A stretch of 64,000 nt of DNA. Origin: Cunninghamella blakesleeana. Its lineage: Eukaryota; Mucoromycota; Mucoromycetes; Mucorales; Cunninghamellaceae. Within the stretch, counting starts at the first letter, position 1. Each line of letters starts with the position of its first letter. The position numbers and the translations under genes are program-made. Below the pieces are notes generated by a model. The model was not told the origin of the DNA, ran no database searches, and worked only from the letters and a program-made list of their open reading frames with translations. The stretch lies in NCBI GenBank assembly GCA_017871115.1, contig JAFCIZ010000002.1, positions 3,679,501-3,743,500 on the forward strand. Reading direction: 5' to 3'. This document shows positions 21,653 through 34,064 of this stretch, in pieces.

Positions 21653-23532
21653 ATGGAATCTATTACAAGCAATGAAATAATATCACAACATCAACGTGTT
21701 CATTCTATGCCGGTTGGAAATATATTCAAGTAAAATAATTTTTTAATAAAATAAAATAAAATAAATAGGATTTTATAAAACTTATTCACCTTTTCCTTCC
21801 CTCTTTTCTCTTTTATTTCTTTTCCTTATTTCTTTAAATATATTTCTGTATGTATCTATGGGAATAGTCATAATGAATTGGAAAGATCAAGTAATATATC
21901 ATGTCACGATCAAAATTTACTTTTTGGTTTAACTCAAGTTCAATTACCTATTTATCAACAGGATCAAAACTCTTTGTAATAATATTATATAAATAATAGA
22001 TAAAATATCTCTTTATTTATATCCCTTAACCACGTGCTTATTCTATCTCTTATTTTATTTAAAAAAGATGTCATATAGAGTTAAAATGTAAAGTAGATCG
22101 TGGTTTCTTTTTATGTGAGCGACATTGGACTTGTTATAGAAGAAATTATTTTCAAATTACCACCGCTTTTACTACCACTAATTGTACCAATAATCAATTG
22201 TTTTATCTTAAACCACCGTCTTCCTCCTCCTCTTCAACACCACCTCATTGTGAACAAATTCACCGTTTTTATGTTCAAGTCATAGCCACTTCATCAGATG
22301 GGAATAGAAATGTAGAATTAATTCAATTAACAGCAAAGAGAGATAAAGGACCACAAAGAAATCCTCCTATGGTTCTTATTCATCCTGGCGATGGTGAGTT
22401 GGTTCATCATCCTCACGATACAAGTCAAAAAACAATTACTTTTGAACGTCTTCAATTTAAATCAGCAACTGCAAATAATGGGAAAAAAAGAGCTTCACAG
22501 CAATATTATTATTTGTCTATTCAGTTAATAGCTGAATGCAATAATTCAAAATATGTCATTGCTTCTTGTCAATCGTGCCCTTTAGTTGTGCGTGGTAGAA
22601 GTCCTGGTCATTATGCTGATACTTTAAATCATAAACATACTCCTTATTTAAAATCTTCGTCCTTAAATAATAATAACAGCAATAATACTAATAATAAAAA
22701 AAAGAAACAACAACAGCAACAACAACAACAAAAAGAAGAAGAAGAAAGAGAAATGGAAAAGGAAAAAGAACAACAAGTATCCTCTTTATCTATCCCTTCA
22801 CCTTCCCCACTTAGTATAGAAACAAAAGAAAATGAATTTGTATCAACAGTAGCAACACCTACTATACCACAGCAACAAGATCATTATACATCTATACCAT
22901 CTACTCCTATCATTACAACACCTACTATTCCAAGCAATCATTCCTCAGTATTTTATACTTCTTCTCCTCATGTTAGATCCTTTAGTGCAAATGATACAAC
23001 TTGGCATTTATCTTCAAACCGTCATCACCCATTACCATCTTATCGTACTACTACACCTTGGGATCATTTTCAAATGTTATCCTCCTCACCTTCATCAACA
23101 TCTTCCCCACATACGCAACAGCAAGAGCATTTTGCTTGGTCAAATGATCTTCAACAGCAAAACAACCATCAACGTACACAATCGACAACTGCTTCTTTTA
23201 ATACATATAATACAACCACATCATCAACAACACCTAGCGAGCATTCATCTTCTGCTTTTCAGCGTTATGATTTCCAACCTCTTTCTTCTCCTATCTTACT
23301 ACCTACTCAACAACAACAACAACAGCAGCAACAGCAACCATCTATTTCATCATCATCATCTTCATCATCATCTTCTACTTCTTCTACTTCATCTTCATCA
23401 TCGACATCACTCATCAGCCAAGCTACCAATCCTAATACCACTTACATTTTATATCCAAATGCTCCTCATTGGGATGCATTTAAACATAAGACTATCGCAG
23501 CCAGTTACCAAACTAATGATATCAAGCAGTAA
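21653..23532 (+). CDS. NDT80/PhoG-type DNA-binding transcription factor
   Basis: Exons 21653-21729, 21868-21975 and 22068-23532 encode 549 aa. The NDT80/PhoG Ig-fold DNA-binding domain spans about residues 62-245. Landmarks are KCKVDRGFFL, HWTCYRRNYF, IHRFYVQVIATSSDGNRNVE, QLTAKRDKGPQRNP, TFERLQFKSATANNGKKRAS and the closing RGRSPGHYAD (237-246). Relatives include yeast Ndt80 and Neurospora VIB-1, which control meiosis, starvation responses, secreted hydrolases or self-recognition death; which applies here is unknown. The C-terminal half is disordered: poly-Gln (around 23311-23337), poly-Ser, Pro/Thr-rich, probably the activation region. Domain assignment is firm. Confidence 0.94.
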
Positions 23533-24153
23533 TGATTATATGTATATATATATGGACTATTGTGATATCTTTATTTTATCTATTTTTTATTTTTATTTAT
23601 TTATAATTTATCTGTATCATATTGTATCTATCAGTAATATTCATGTCAATAAAAAAAAGAATATTATAAAATAAAATAAGAATATGCTGTTGTATTTTTA
23701 TTCATTAAATCTATAAAAAAATACAAATGAATATATACTTATTTTGATAAAGTGTTTATATACATTTAGAGATTTACACGTAAGGTTTTACATAATAGTA
23801 TACTAATCTTACTCCATGGACTATTTTAAAAAATAATAAAAAAGCTTTATTTGTTTATAAGATAAACTATATACCAATCATGGATTTAATCCTATAACGT
23901 ATTTCACTTCAATAAATATACTTTTTTTTTTTTTAAAAAAAAAGACTGATATATATGGTAATAAATTATTTTATTTTATTTAAATAATTAAATAACAATA
24001 ATAACAATAGTAATAATAAACTGGATATATATATAAATTTCATTTACAAAAGTCTACAATTTTTTTTTATTTTTTTTTTAAAGAGTTGGTGAAAGTGATA
24101 ATCAACTCGAGTTTTTTTTATCTTTATTTCTTTTATTTTTGAATCCAAAAATT
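23533..24153. other. Intergenic region between convergent genes
   Basis: About 620 bp of AT-rich 3' flanking DNA between the NDT80-like gene and the AFG1-like gene. No gene was recognised. Confidence 0.6.
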
Positions 24154-25880
24154 TTACACCAATTCCTTATTGACCCATTCTCTACTTTGCATTTGAATCA
24201 ATCTAGATAAAGCCCGTTGAAAAGCGAAAGCTTCTTCTTGACCTGAGAAAAGAGGTGATGAAATGTCTGATACATTTAAATCGTCCATCATTTTACGCAT
24301 CTGATCGGCCATAGCTTCTTCATCATTTCCTTCATCGGCATTAAAGATTTCCAACATGGAGTTTTCTGCAGAGGCAATCAAAGTGATTTTAGATTCATAC
24401 ATGGCATCAATTAAAGTAATAAATCGTCTTGCCTCTGCTCGGTGTTTCATGGTCATACGTGGGATATCTGTTAAAATCACTGTATGGAAATGTTTAACGA
24501 TTTCTAAATAATCAGCAGCAGATAATGGATTGGCACATAAATCATGAAAGGAGGCTCGTGCTACACCATCAGCTTGTTCAGGGATAGTTAATGAACGACC
24601 CAAGAAATGTAATGTCATTGGTTTTAATGTGTGTTGATGAGTTAATTGATGAGTAATGCGATCAATGGTTTGGCGTGTAGCAGAATTTAAAGGATGTAAA
24701 AACACAGGTTGGACTGTATGACCTCGATCGATTTTACGATAATCTGTACCAGAATCCAAGGATAATACGTTACATTTTTTTAATAGTAAATCAATACAGG
24801 GAATAAAAGATTGACGTTGAATACCGTTTTTATATAATTCTGTAGGGTGACGATTGGATGTCGTGACCAAGACTACACCTCGATCAAATAATTCAGTAAA
24901 TAGTTTACGTAAAATCATAGCATCAGCAATATCGGTGACTTGAAATTCATCAAAACATAATACATAACTTTCTTTCATGATATCTTCAGCAATGGGTATA
25001 ATGGGGTTAGCGATATGAGGTTGGGTTTTTTTAATTTGATGGATTCTTGCATGAACGTCCAACATAAAAGCATGAAAATGCACTCGTCGTTTTCTTTCTA
25101 TGGGTAAAGTATCATAAAATAAATCCATCACCATGGTTTTGCCAGTTCCAACACTTCCATAAATATATAATGATTTAGGGCTACGTTGTGGTCTAGTAGG
25201 TGTGGTGAATAATTTAGATATCTATGTTATTTAAAAATAAAATAAAGTAAAAATAATAAAGAATGATATATTAGTAAAAACAAAGATTGTTTTCATCTAT
25301 TCTCTCCGTTTTTATTTATATTTATTTATAGTTACATTTATATTTATTTGTGTTTGTGTATTTTTATCTGTTTTATCTATTTCTTCTTATTTCAACTTAC
25401 AAAACTAGGTTGATTGTTTGCTTTTGTTTGAGGCGTATATGATTTTAGTTCGTACCATAAGCTATCCAAGTGTTGAACTATACTTCTTTGATGAGCATCG
25501 CTATGAACTGAACCAGCTGCTGTAATAGAATCGTATTTTGTTAAAGGCGATACTATTTATAATAAATAAACAAAAAATAAGTAATTGTTTTAATAATTAC
25601 AACAGTAATAGTAGTGATAATAAAAAGGTATTAATATATACATATACATGTATAAAAGATGAATATATATACCTAAATGCTTTTGTTTTTGTTTTTGTTC
25701 CTTTAATTGGTTGGGCATATAAGAAGCATCAGGAAGGAAATCATGAGCTATGGCTGAAGAATAATGACGATAAATAATATAAGGTGATAGTGAGGTATAT
25801 TTTACTGAAGTATAAAAAGTAGTAGTGGTAGATGGACGTAATAAATTTCTTTTAACAAGTTGTCTAGAGTGTCTTAACAT
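24154..25880 (-). CDS. AFG1: AFG1/LACE1-type mitochondrial AAA-like ATPase
   Basis: Three exons (minus strand): 25673-25880, 25401-25552 and 24154-25221, giving 475 aa (human AFG1L about 481). The protein is a mitochondrial inner-membrane P-loop ATPase involved in turnover of respiratory-complex subunits. The N-terminus is basic and Ser/Thr-rich ([20 protein letters not shown]), as expected for mitochondrial import. The conserved [20 protein letters not shown] lies before the ATPase. Walker A is GSVGTGKT (142-149); Walker B is [16 protein letters not shown] (about 209-224). The arginine-bearing TSNRHP motif follows. All expected catalytic motifs are present. Confidence 0.95.
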
Positions 25881-27301
25881 GATAAAAAGAATATAAATTA
25901 AATTGAATTCAAATGAAATGAATAAAAAGATAATGATAAAGAAGGATAAATAAAAAAAAAGGGAGGGAGTGAGTGCAAGTGGAAAAAAAGAGCTGGCGGT
26001 AAATTATTTAGTCATAATAAATTACCTTCACACCCCTTTTAGAAATAAAATTGATAAAAATTTTTTAATCTGCACGTGATTGGCCGTTCGTATTAATACT
26101 ACGATGATATCATTGATTGATCTTGTTGGGAATTTCATTTATCCGAAGTATGTATATATGTAAGTATGTACATATAATTATTTATTAAATGGTTTCTATT
26201 TTCTACTATTGAATATTGAATATTATTGATTTTTTTTTCCAGTATTATTAATTATTCCATTCGTACATACATTTTTATTTTATTATTGTCGAATTCATTT
26301 ACATTATTTATAGTGAGTATGAGAAATTTTTTTTGCTATAAAGGTCATGTGAGTTTTTCGATTATTTTCATTTTTTTTTATTTTATAAAAATGTAAAAAG
26401 AAAGAAGGAAGGAAAGAAAGAAAGAAGAAAAGAAAGAAAGGTATATTTTTTTTTTAAAAAGATGAAAGGAAAAAGAAAGGAAAAAGAAAAAAAAAGAGAA
26501 AAAAAACAATTTATGAAATTCAGGCTGGATTCATATGTAAAAAAACTCTTAACAATTTCCTTTAGAGAAATTGGTTTGTTTATACTATGACTGGAGGTAC
26601 AAATATACACACGTATATATATTACTATATCTTAGCTATTTTTTTTTTCCCATTGGCAATTCCCCCTATTTATATGAAAATAAATAAAACTATCGTTATA
26701 ATAATAAAAATAAAGTCAATATAAAAATTGAATATTCAATAAATACAATTATTATTTTATATGATGAAGAAATAATATTTTTGTTTTTTTAAATAAGTAT
26801 ACGAATAAAAATAATATATGTTTATTCACTATAATAATTGATTATCCTATACCATTATTAAGTAAAAAGAATAACAATAAAAAAAAAAGAAGTTGGTACA
26901 TGATGTTATTTTTCATTTTATAAGTAAGATAACATAATCCTCAAGTAGTTTATGATTTGTTATATAATAAAAAATAAAGTATATTTGATCTCTCAAAAAA
27001 AAAAAAACAATATCTTTTAAACTTTTATATATTTGAGATATCGGTTACCGTCCCTTCAAAATAATAGAAATTAAAAACTCCAACCTTCCTAAATATAAAA
27101 CAATATATTCATTATCTTTTAAAATTAATTTGCATAAAAAAGAGAGAGAAAAAGAATAGGGAAAGCCAAAAAGAAGTGAATTTATTTTATAATCAAAAAA
27201 ATCTGGGGTTTAAAAAATGATTAAACCTTATTTTTTTTTTTTTTTTCCCTCTCTACTTTTTTTTTTTCTTTTTATATTTAATTTGTATTATATTATTTTA
27301 A
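25881..27301. other. Divergent intergenic region
   Basis: About 1.4 kb between the starts of the AFG1-like gene and the MFS gene. It has a purine-rich GAAA tract (about 26390-26515), then a long T/C-rich tract directly before the MFS start (27230-27280). No additional gene is supported. Confidence 0.55.
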
Positions 27302-28280
27302 ATGTCAAATAATAATAATAATAATAATAATACCACTATAACTGAGATATCAATAGTAGATAAACCAAATGATGTTAGACAAAGGGCATCACCAAGTATT
27401 CATTCAACTATTTCTAGAGATCAATCTCCTTTAACTCCAGAGACTGAACAACGTCTTTTGCGTAAACTCGATTGGCGTATTATACCTTGGATATTTATTC
27501 TCTATTTTTTATCTGTTGAGGATAGAGTCAATGTTGGATTTTCCTTTACTATGAATAAACAGCAAGGGCATGATTTGGCGACTACAGCTCATTTAACTGC
27601 AAGAGAAAATAATATTGGTTTAGGCTTATTTTATGTTGCTTATATTGTAAAGTATATATATATTATTTATCAAATATTTAGTTACCCAATTTTTATATTT
27701 TGTATTTTATTTCGGTTTTATCAAATATTTAAATTCCTTTAGTTGTGTGAAGTACCTTCAAATTTAATCATGGCTAATATAAATCCTGCTTATTGGATAG
27801 CTCGTATTATGATCACTTGGAGTATTGTTACCTGTTGTATGGCCGCTATATCTACAGCATGGCATTTTTATCTTTTACGGTTCTTATTGGTAAAATAATA
27901 ATAGTAGTGTAAATGTATACAAATAGTTTTTATAAATAGAAAATAGTACATCGATAATAATCATATATATATATCTTTATTATTACGATGATTATTTAGG
28001 GTGTATTTGAATCAGGTTTTTGGCCAGGCATTGGTAAAGTTCTTTTTTTTTTTTATTTTTATTCCATACATAATAAATGTCATTATCAAAATGAATATTT
28101 ATGTATATATATATATATATGTGTGTGTATATTATACTTTCTCATAATGATTAGAAACTATTCTATCTATCTATAGCCTATTACACTACTTTATGGTATA
28201 GACCTGAAGAAATTTCATCACGGCTTGGTATTATGGTAATAATAATAAAAATAAACTGTATATAGTTTCATTTATAAATC

Positions 28281-28313
<33 letters not shown>

Positions 28314-29500
28314 TATTTAGCTGGTCCCCTTTCTGGTGCTTTTGGGAGTTTAATATCGGCCGGTATTCAATTAATAGACACAAAGGGTAACTTGTATGGT
28401 TGGCAATGGTAAGTTAAATGAAAATTAAATAAGCTTAAATAAGAAAAGAGAAAAAGTTTAATTTTTATCTACCTGTTTTTTATTCTAATTTATTTTTGTT
28501 TTTAAATGGATATATCACTACATAGGCTGTTTTTAATCTCTGGTATTCTTTCAATTATATTTGGAATCGCCACTTTGTTTGTCTTACCATCCACACCCGA
28601 TAAATCAAAAGGATTTTTAAATGAGGAGGAAATCAAACAAGTCAAACAACGATTAATTAATAGTGACGATGATAACGATAATGGTAAAAATAAAGATCTT
28701 CCAATGAAAGCCATCTTGAAACGTGATTTGGCCAATTTAAAAACCCAGTTGATTGATTATAAGGTATGGCTATTTTGTGTTCTTTATTTTACACCTGTCA
28801 TGGCCGCTACATCTTTGGGTTATTTTTTACCAAAAATTGTACAACAAATTGGAACACAATATGATTCTATTCAAGTTAGTTTATTAAGTCTTCCTCCTTA
28901 CGTTTTTGGTGGAGTAATGGTCTTTATCATGACAAGATTAAGCGATCGGTGCAAAAATCGAGGTTGGTTTATTATTGGTAATTGTGTTGCTTCGTTTGTT
29001 GGATTTGTTATACTTAGTTTTAGTACACCAGTTGGTGCTCGCTATTTTGGTCTAATGATGGTAGCCGGTGCTACATATCCTACTGTACCTTTAGTAAGTA
29101 ATGATGATCAGAGCGATTATAAGAATGATAATTAATGAAATTAGTTGATTGATGAATAGATAAATTTACTGATATTCATTTTTTTTTTTTAAAAAATAAA
29201 TTATAGAGCATGGCCTGGACAGCAAATAGTAAAGAGGATGGTGTAGCCATAGCATCTGCTACAGCAATAGTTTCTTCCGTTGGTAATTTTGGTGCATTGA
29301 TTTGTACATTTGCATTATATTCTAGCTGGCCAGCTGATATTCCAAATTATAAAGGATCAAATATGGTGGTAGGTGGATCTATGTTATTAGCTGCTGTATG
29401 TGCTACTATATTAAAATATAAATTAAAACATTTAAATCAAATGATTGATTCTGGTATGAAAGTAGGCAGCGCTAATAGAGATTATCGTTATTTATTATAA
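27302..29500 (+). CDS. MFS transporter, anion:cation symporter (ACS, Dal5/Tna1-like) family
   Basis: Seven exons: 27302-27646, 27743-27889, 28000-28033, 28177-28235, 28314-28408, 28526-29093 and 29207-29500, giving 513 aa. A hydrophilic N-terminus (poly-Asn, then KLDWRIIPWIFILYFLSVED) leads into 12 predicted spans. Fungal ACS landmarks are LGLFYVAYI-LCEVPSNLIM, FWPGI, YRPEEISSRLGIMYLAGPLSGAFG and GWQW-LFLISG. Members import organic anions such as allantoate, nicotinate or pantothenate; the substrate cannot be told from sequence. Exon 3 is only 34 bp. The gene converges on AAR2, 157 bp away. Confidence 0.93.
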
Positions 29501-29656
29501 TATTTATTGATTGAATTTGAATAAATGTGTGTAGTAATATATTTATAATATATTTATGATTGTATGTTGGTTTTTTTATTATATATATATTTATTATTAT
29601 TAATATCTTTGATTGGATCGAATTAGGTGAATTGATATGTATATATATTTATGAAT

Positions 29657-31295
29657 CTATAATTCTACTATCACTGGTGCATCTTCATCATCCTCTTCTT
29701 CGTCTTCATCATTTAATAAATCCCATTGAAATCGTTTCTTTAAAAAGAGTTTTAATGTATCAAATTTACTGTATAATTTTTTATTTGATGCTGGTATGTT
29801 TTGTTGCAAGTTCTATAATGAAGAGCAAAATAAATTAATAAATAAAATAGGCAAATGAGTGATGAAATGATGGTATTTTTTTTTTTTTACCTTTAACATG
29901 AAAGCAATAAAGTTGTTTTCAGATAAAATATCATGAAAGAAATCAGTAGGGCATTCTTCTAATTGATTTTTCAAAGTATCTACAATAAAAGTAATAGTGT
30001 AGAGTTTTTATTAGTAAATATGATCAACATCAATTATATATATATATATATATATATATTACCTATAAAATCAATGTATAAATCTGGTTTTTCCAAAATG
30101 AGTTCTTGACAAGAACAAAGTAAATGAACTAATTGTTTCCATTGTTGAAATCCAGAAAAATTTTGAGCCATTAATAAACAAACAAAAGCCAATTGTAACT
30201 CTCCCAGTAATAAATGATGATTATCAAGATAGACTTGATTTAATAAATGTTTAACTAACCAAGATTTGTCTAAACTCCATTTGGTGATTTGTTCCCCGGT
30301 TGATCCAGGTGGAAATGATTGCCTTATATCAAAAGGTGTAAATTCCATACCTTCTTCTTTTTCTAGTTGCTGTTTTCCTTTACGTTTATCTTTTAATATC
30401 AACGGGTCAGTGTCAATAGAGGTAGTAGTAGTGGTGGTATCTTCTTCATTTATTTCTTGTTGTTGTAAAATATGATTTTCAATTTCCTTTCCTTTTCCCT
30501 TTTCTTTATCTTCTTGTTTTTCCACTTTTGAAGATGAAGCTGGTAAATGAGATACTCTTCCATTATTAGGTAAAATTCTTTTTAATAACCCTGGTGTAAT
30601 AAAATTAGTAAGTTGTTGCCAACGTTGATAATAACTAGGTGGGTCTAATGGATATGGCCCCATATTTCTTTCAAATTCACGGATGTCTATATTTTAAAAA
30701 TAAAAAAATGTATATATAAAGGTTAATATATTTAGTTTATTTTTTTTTTATATTACTCTATTTCTATTCACTTGCTAATAATATATCTTTCTGTTTGAGC
30801 AGGGTCTACTTCTGATTCATCATACAAGTCTTCAATTTTAGGATTCCATTCACGAACTACTACCTAATAAAAATAAAACAAAATAAATCAAAGTACTACT
30901 TTGTTAAATAAATAGTATTAAATAAAAAAATTAAAAAGTCCTATTCTTTTTTTTCTACTCACTTCGGTCGGTTCAAAATATTTAAAAAAACCAGTACGAA
31001 TACCTTGAACGCCTTCTTTACTTGTTGATCTAAATAAATGATAACAAGAGTAAAAACAACTATTAGTACTAATATTATAATACTATTATTAATATAAGTA
31101 TATATGAAAGGAGAGAGTAATGATTTACGAAAAATAAATAAAGTGTAAACCTGGAGGAATCATTTTTACTCCTTTAAATATGGGTCCAATAGTCCAAGCG
31201 TTATAATCTATTCCAAATTCAAGATTGGCTGGTGCATTTAAGAATAATAATTGTCCTCCTATTTCATATAAACGATTAGCAGTTTCAGGATCCAT
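29657..31295 (-). CDS. AAR2: AAR2 homologue, U5 snRNP assembly factor
   Basis: Six exons (minus strand): 31129-31295, 30963-31029, 30776-30863, 30063-30686, 29891-29979 and 29657-29812, giving 396 aa (human AAR2 about 384). The N-terminal beta domain carries the family signature ANLEFGIDYNAWTIGPIFKG then VKMIPPGLHFIYF. The middle has MGPYPLDPPSYYQRWQQLTN, and the C-terminal helical domain has QLAFVCLLMAQNFSGFQQWK. It ends in an acidic tail. AAR2 holds Prp8 during U5 snRNP maturation. Intron 3 only works with a GC donor (exon ending at 30776, then GCAAGT); the neighbouring GTGAAT donor would give a stop at once. A Ser/Thr/Lys-rich insert (about 30330-30560) is longer than usual. Confidence 0.93.
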
Positions 31296-31669
31296 TCTTT
31301 CTCTTTTTCTTTTTTTTTTTTAAAAAAAAGAAAAGGCTCTGATTACAAAAATAAATATAAAAAATATAGAAAATTCAATTTTTTTTTTTTTAAAAAAATT
31401 AAAAATTTTAAACCCCACTAATAAAAAAAAAAAAAGATTCATGCCAAGTTTTTTTTTTAATATTTTTAATATAAGCTTTAATCAATAAAGCTGTTTTTTA
31501 ATAATTTTATTTAATTAATTATAAATGAATAAAAAGAAAAAGGGTAAAAAAATTATAATTTTTTTTGTACATCAAAACATTAAATTAAAAAAAAAAAAAA
31601 TAATATACAAAAAGAAAAAAAATCAAGTGGTATAATAATGATTATAAATGAGTATATAAAAGAAGGGGT
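31296..31669. other. Short AT-rich spacer
   Basis: 374 bp between the AAR2 start and the stop of the PH-domain gene on the same strand. It is A/T homopolymer-rich, and no gene was seen. Confidence 0.6.
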
Positions 31670-32394
31670 TTAATCCATGGCTAAATGAAATTGACTTGAG
31701 TATTGTAGAAAAGTAGGGGAATGATCTTCATTTTTGTTATGGAGAATTAAAGTATCATCTTGATCATCCGATAAAGAAAAGTGTGAAGAATTAGTTGAGG
31801 ATGGTGTAGTAGACATTGAAGAAGAAACTAAACGAGGGATTTGTTTAATTTCTAAATCTGATAATATAACACCTCTTCGACGAGATAAAGATGATTTAGT
31901 GGTTATAGGGTCTAAAAGTAGAAGGGTTTCTTCATCGGTTGTTTGAGCTGTTATTGTGGTTGTAGAGAAAGAAATAAATTTATTTAATCGGGTTTGAATA
32001 GCATTCATCCATGATTCTAATTCGATTTTTTCTGTAAAACCTAAAATCAAAGGTTTTGATCTTTTGCTATTCATATTAGGTTCTAACGAAAGACAGTATT
32101 TTTGATGAATTCCTGGAATTTCCTTGACGGTATAAATATCTTTTAAACAAAGAATTTGATTAGGTGTGGCTTCATACTAAGAAAAATGAAAAAAAAAAAA
32201 AGAGATTAGTCGAGTTATTCTTATAAAAAAAGGGTTTTTATATATATATATATGTATATATTGTTTTCACTTACCTCATCTTTATAATATCTTATTTCAG
32301 TTTCAAGTAAAACGAAATATCGGGTCTGCCAAATAGTTTTACCCATAATGGTTGTCATTTTTTGAAGATAGGATGATTTAGGTAAAGCAGTCAT
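31670..32394 (-). CDS. PH-domain protein, 208 aa
   Basis: Exons (minus strand) 32275-32394 and 31670-32176. Residues 3 to about 105 look like a pleckstrin-homology domain: KSSYLQKMTTIMGKTIWQTR then YFVLLETEIRYYKDE (strands 1-4), LCLKDIYTVKEIPG, and the closing helix with the invariant Trp, LGFTEKIELESWMNAIQTRL. PH domains bind phosphoinositides or proteins at membranes. The C-terminal half is Ser/Thr-rich and probably disordered. There is no second domain, so it is probably a small adaptor. I cannot assign an orthologue. Confidence 0.85.
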
Positions 32395-34064
32395 TTTTTT
32401 TTTTTTTTGCAAGTAGAAATAAAATAATGAATAAAAGAAGAATAAAAAGGAAAAGAAATAGAAATCGAATGTCATATTTATACCTTTTTTTTTAAGGGGT
32501 AGGGTCTCGATTTTTACCAAGAGATGCGCCACTTTAATGATGCTTTTTTTTTTTTTCATTGATATATGTTTTTGGCAATTTTTATCTCCTCTAAAAAGTC
32601 AATGTGTTGTTCCATCTCCTTTTTATTATTTTATATACAAAAAGGTAAAAAGGTAAAAATAAAAAAGATGCTAAAAATAAAAAAGCTTATGATGAATTTA
32701 CGTTTCCTTCTATTTTTCTATTTATTATATTATATACGTACGTATGATGATGAATACAATAGAAAAAAAGAAAGAAATATATATATTAAGTTCTAGAACG
32801 AATGAAAACATGACAAGAGGATTTTATAATAAATTAAATAGGTGAAGGGACCTTAGCTTTGGATCTAAAATTTTCTGTTCGGAGTTTTACTGATGATTTA
32901 ATATTTTCTTATTACAATTAAAAAAGAGGGAGAGACGTTAGTATATGATATATAATATAAAGGAGCTAATCAACCGTCATTACTTTATTTAGAAAGTCGT
33001 CTATAAAATAGTGATGATGATACTACTTTGTTGGGCCGTACGTCCGAAATCCCCTTTCTGTCATCGATCCATCTATTTATGGTAGTTTTATTGTCCAACT
33101 ATGAACCTTTTTTTTAGTGAACTTGGCGAGCATATAGGTATAGATATAAACTTGGCATACATGACCAAGAGAAAAAAAATAAAATAATGTATGATAATGC
33201 AGAGTTCATCGTCTCTACTCTTCTTCTTTTTTATATATAATATATACATTTTATTTTATTTTATATTAATTTATTATTATTATTATTATATTTTTCATCT
33301 AATAGATGAAAATCAATTTCATGTGTTTTTATATATACATTGTCTCTCCTGAAATGCCCAAATAAAATAAAATAAAATAAAAAAACAAGGTGATCTTCGA
33401 TTGTTTTCTTTTTTTAAACTTGCATGATCGTTGATGTTCTTTTTTGTTTTCTCATTAAGATACGTAATTAACAAAAAAAAATAAAGTTTAGTTTTGTCAA
33501 TTAGCTAATTGTCTACGTGGACTAATATATAATAAAAATAAATACTACATATAATTATTATATATAATAGAATATGTAATATTAAGATAAAAACTAAAAT
33601 AATAATAATACAACAATGATCGGTTCCTAGGTTACCCTTTAATTTTAATTATTTTTAAATTGATTAACCTAAATAACGTTTTCTTTTCTAAAACTAGACA
33701 TATTTATTTTTCATATACCTAATATATAGTAAAATTAAGGGTACAAGGGTACATCTATACTTCCACACACACACGCACACACACACGCACACACACACAC
33801 ACCAAAAAAAAAAATAAGGGTATTAATATCTCCCTTACTTTATGATGAACTCATGCTTTTTTTTCTTCTTTTTTTTTTTACAAAAACATACATCATTCAA
33901 CCCCTCTTTTTTTTTTTTTTTTTTTATTACTTGTCTTTTCTATTTATCTAAATTATTATTATTAAATTATAAATATATATATATATATATATGTATATAT
34001 ATTTTATTTTTGGTATAAGAATTATAAAAATAGAAATAAGGGTAATGGATTATTATTATTATTA
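32395..34064. other. AT-rich intergenic region
   Basis: About 1.7 kb with a CA/CG dinucleotide tract (33763-33803), poly-T runs and TA tracts. I see no coding signal and no recognised RNA gene. Confidence 0.6.

Noticed and set aside
22970..23674. 234-aa ORF overlapping the NDT80-like gene in another frame
   Set aside because: Leu/His-rich frame-shifted reading of the Ser/Gln-rich C-terminal region. The real frame continues the recognised DNA-binding domain.
32830..32930. Possible box C/D snoRNA (TGATGAT and CTGA words)
   Set aside because: The words overlap, there is no terminal stem, and no guide region can be recognised.
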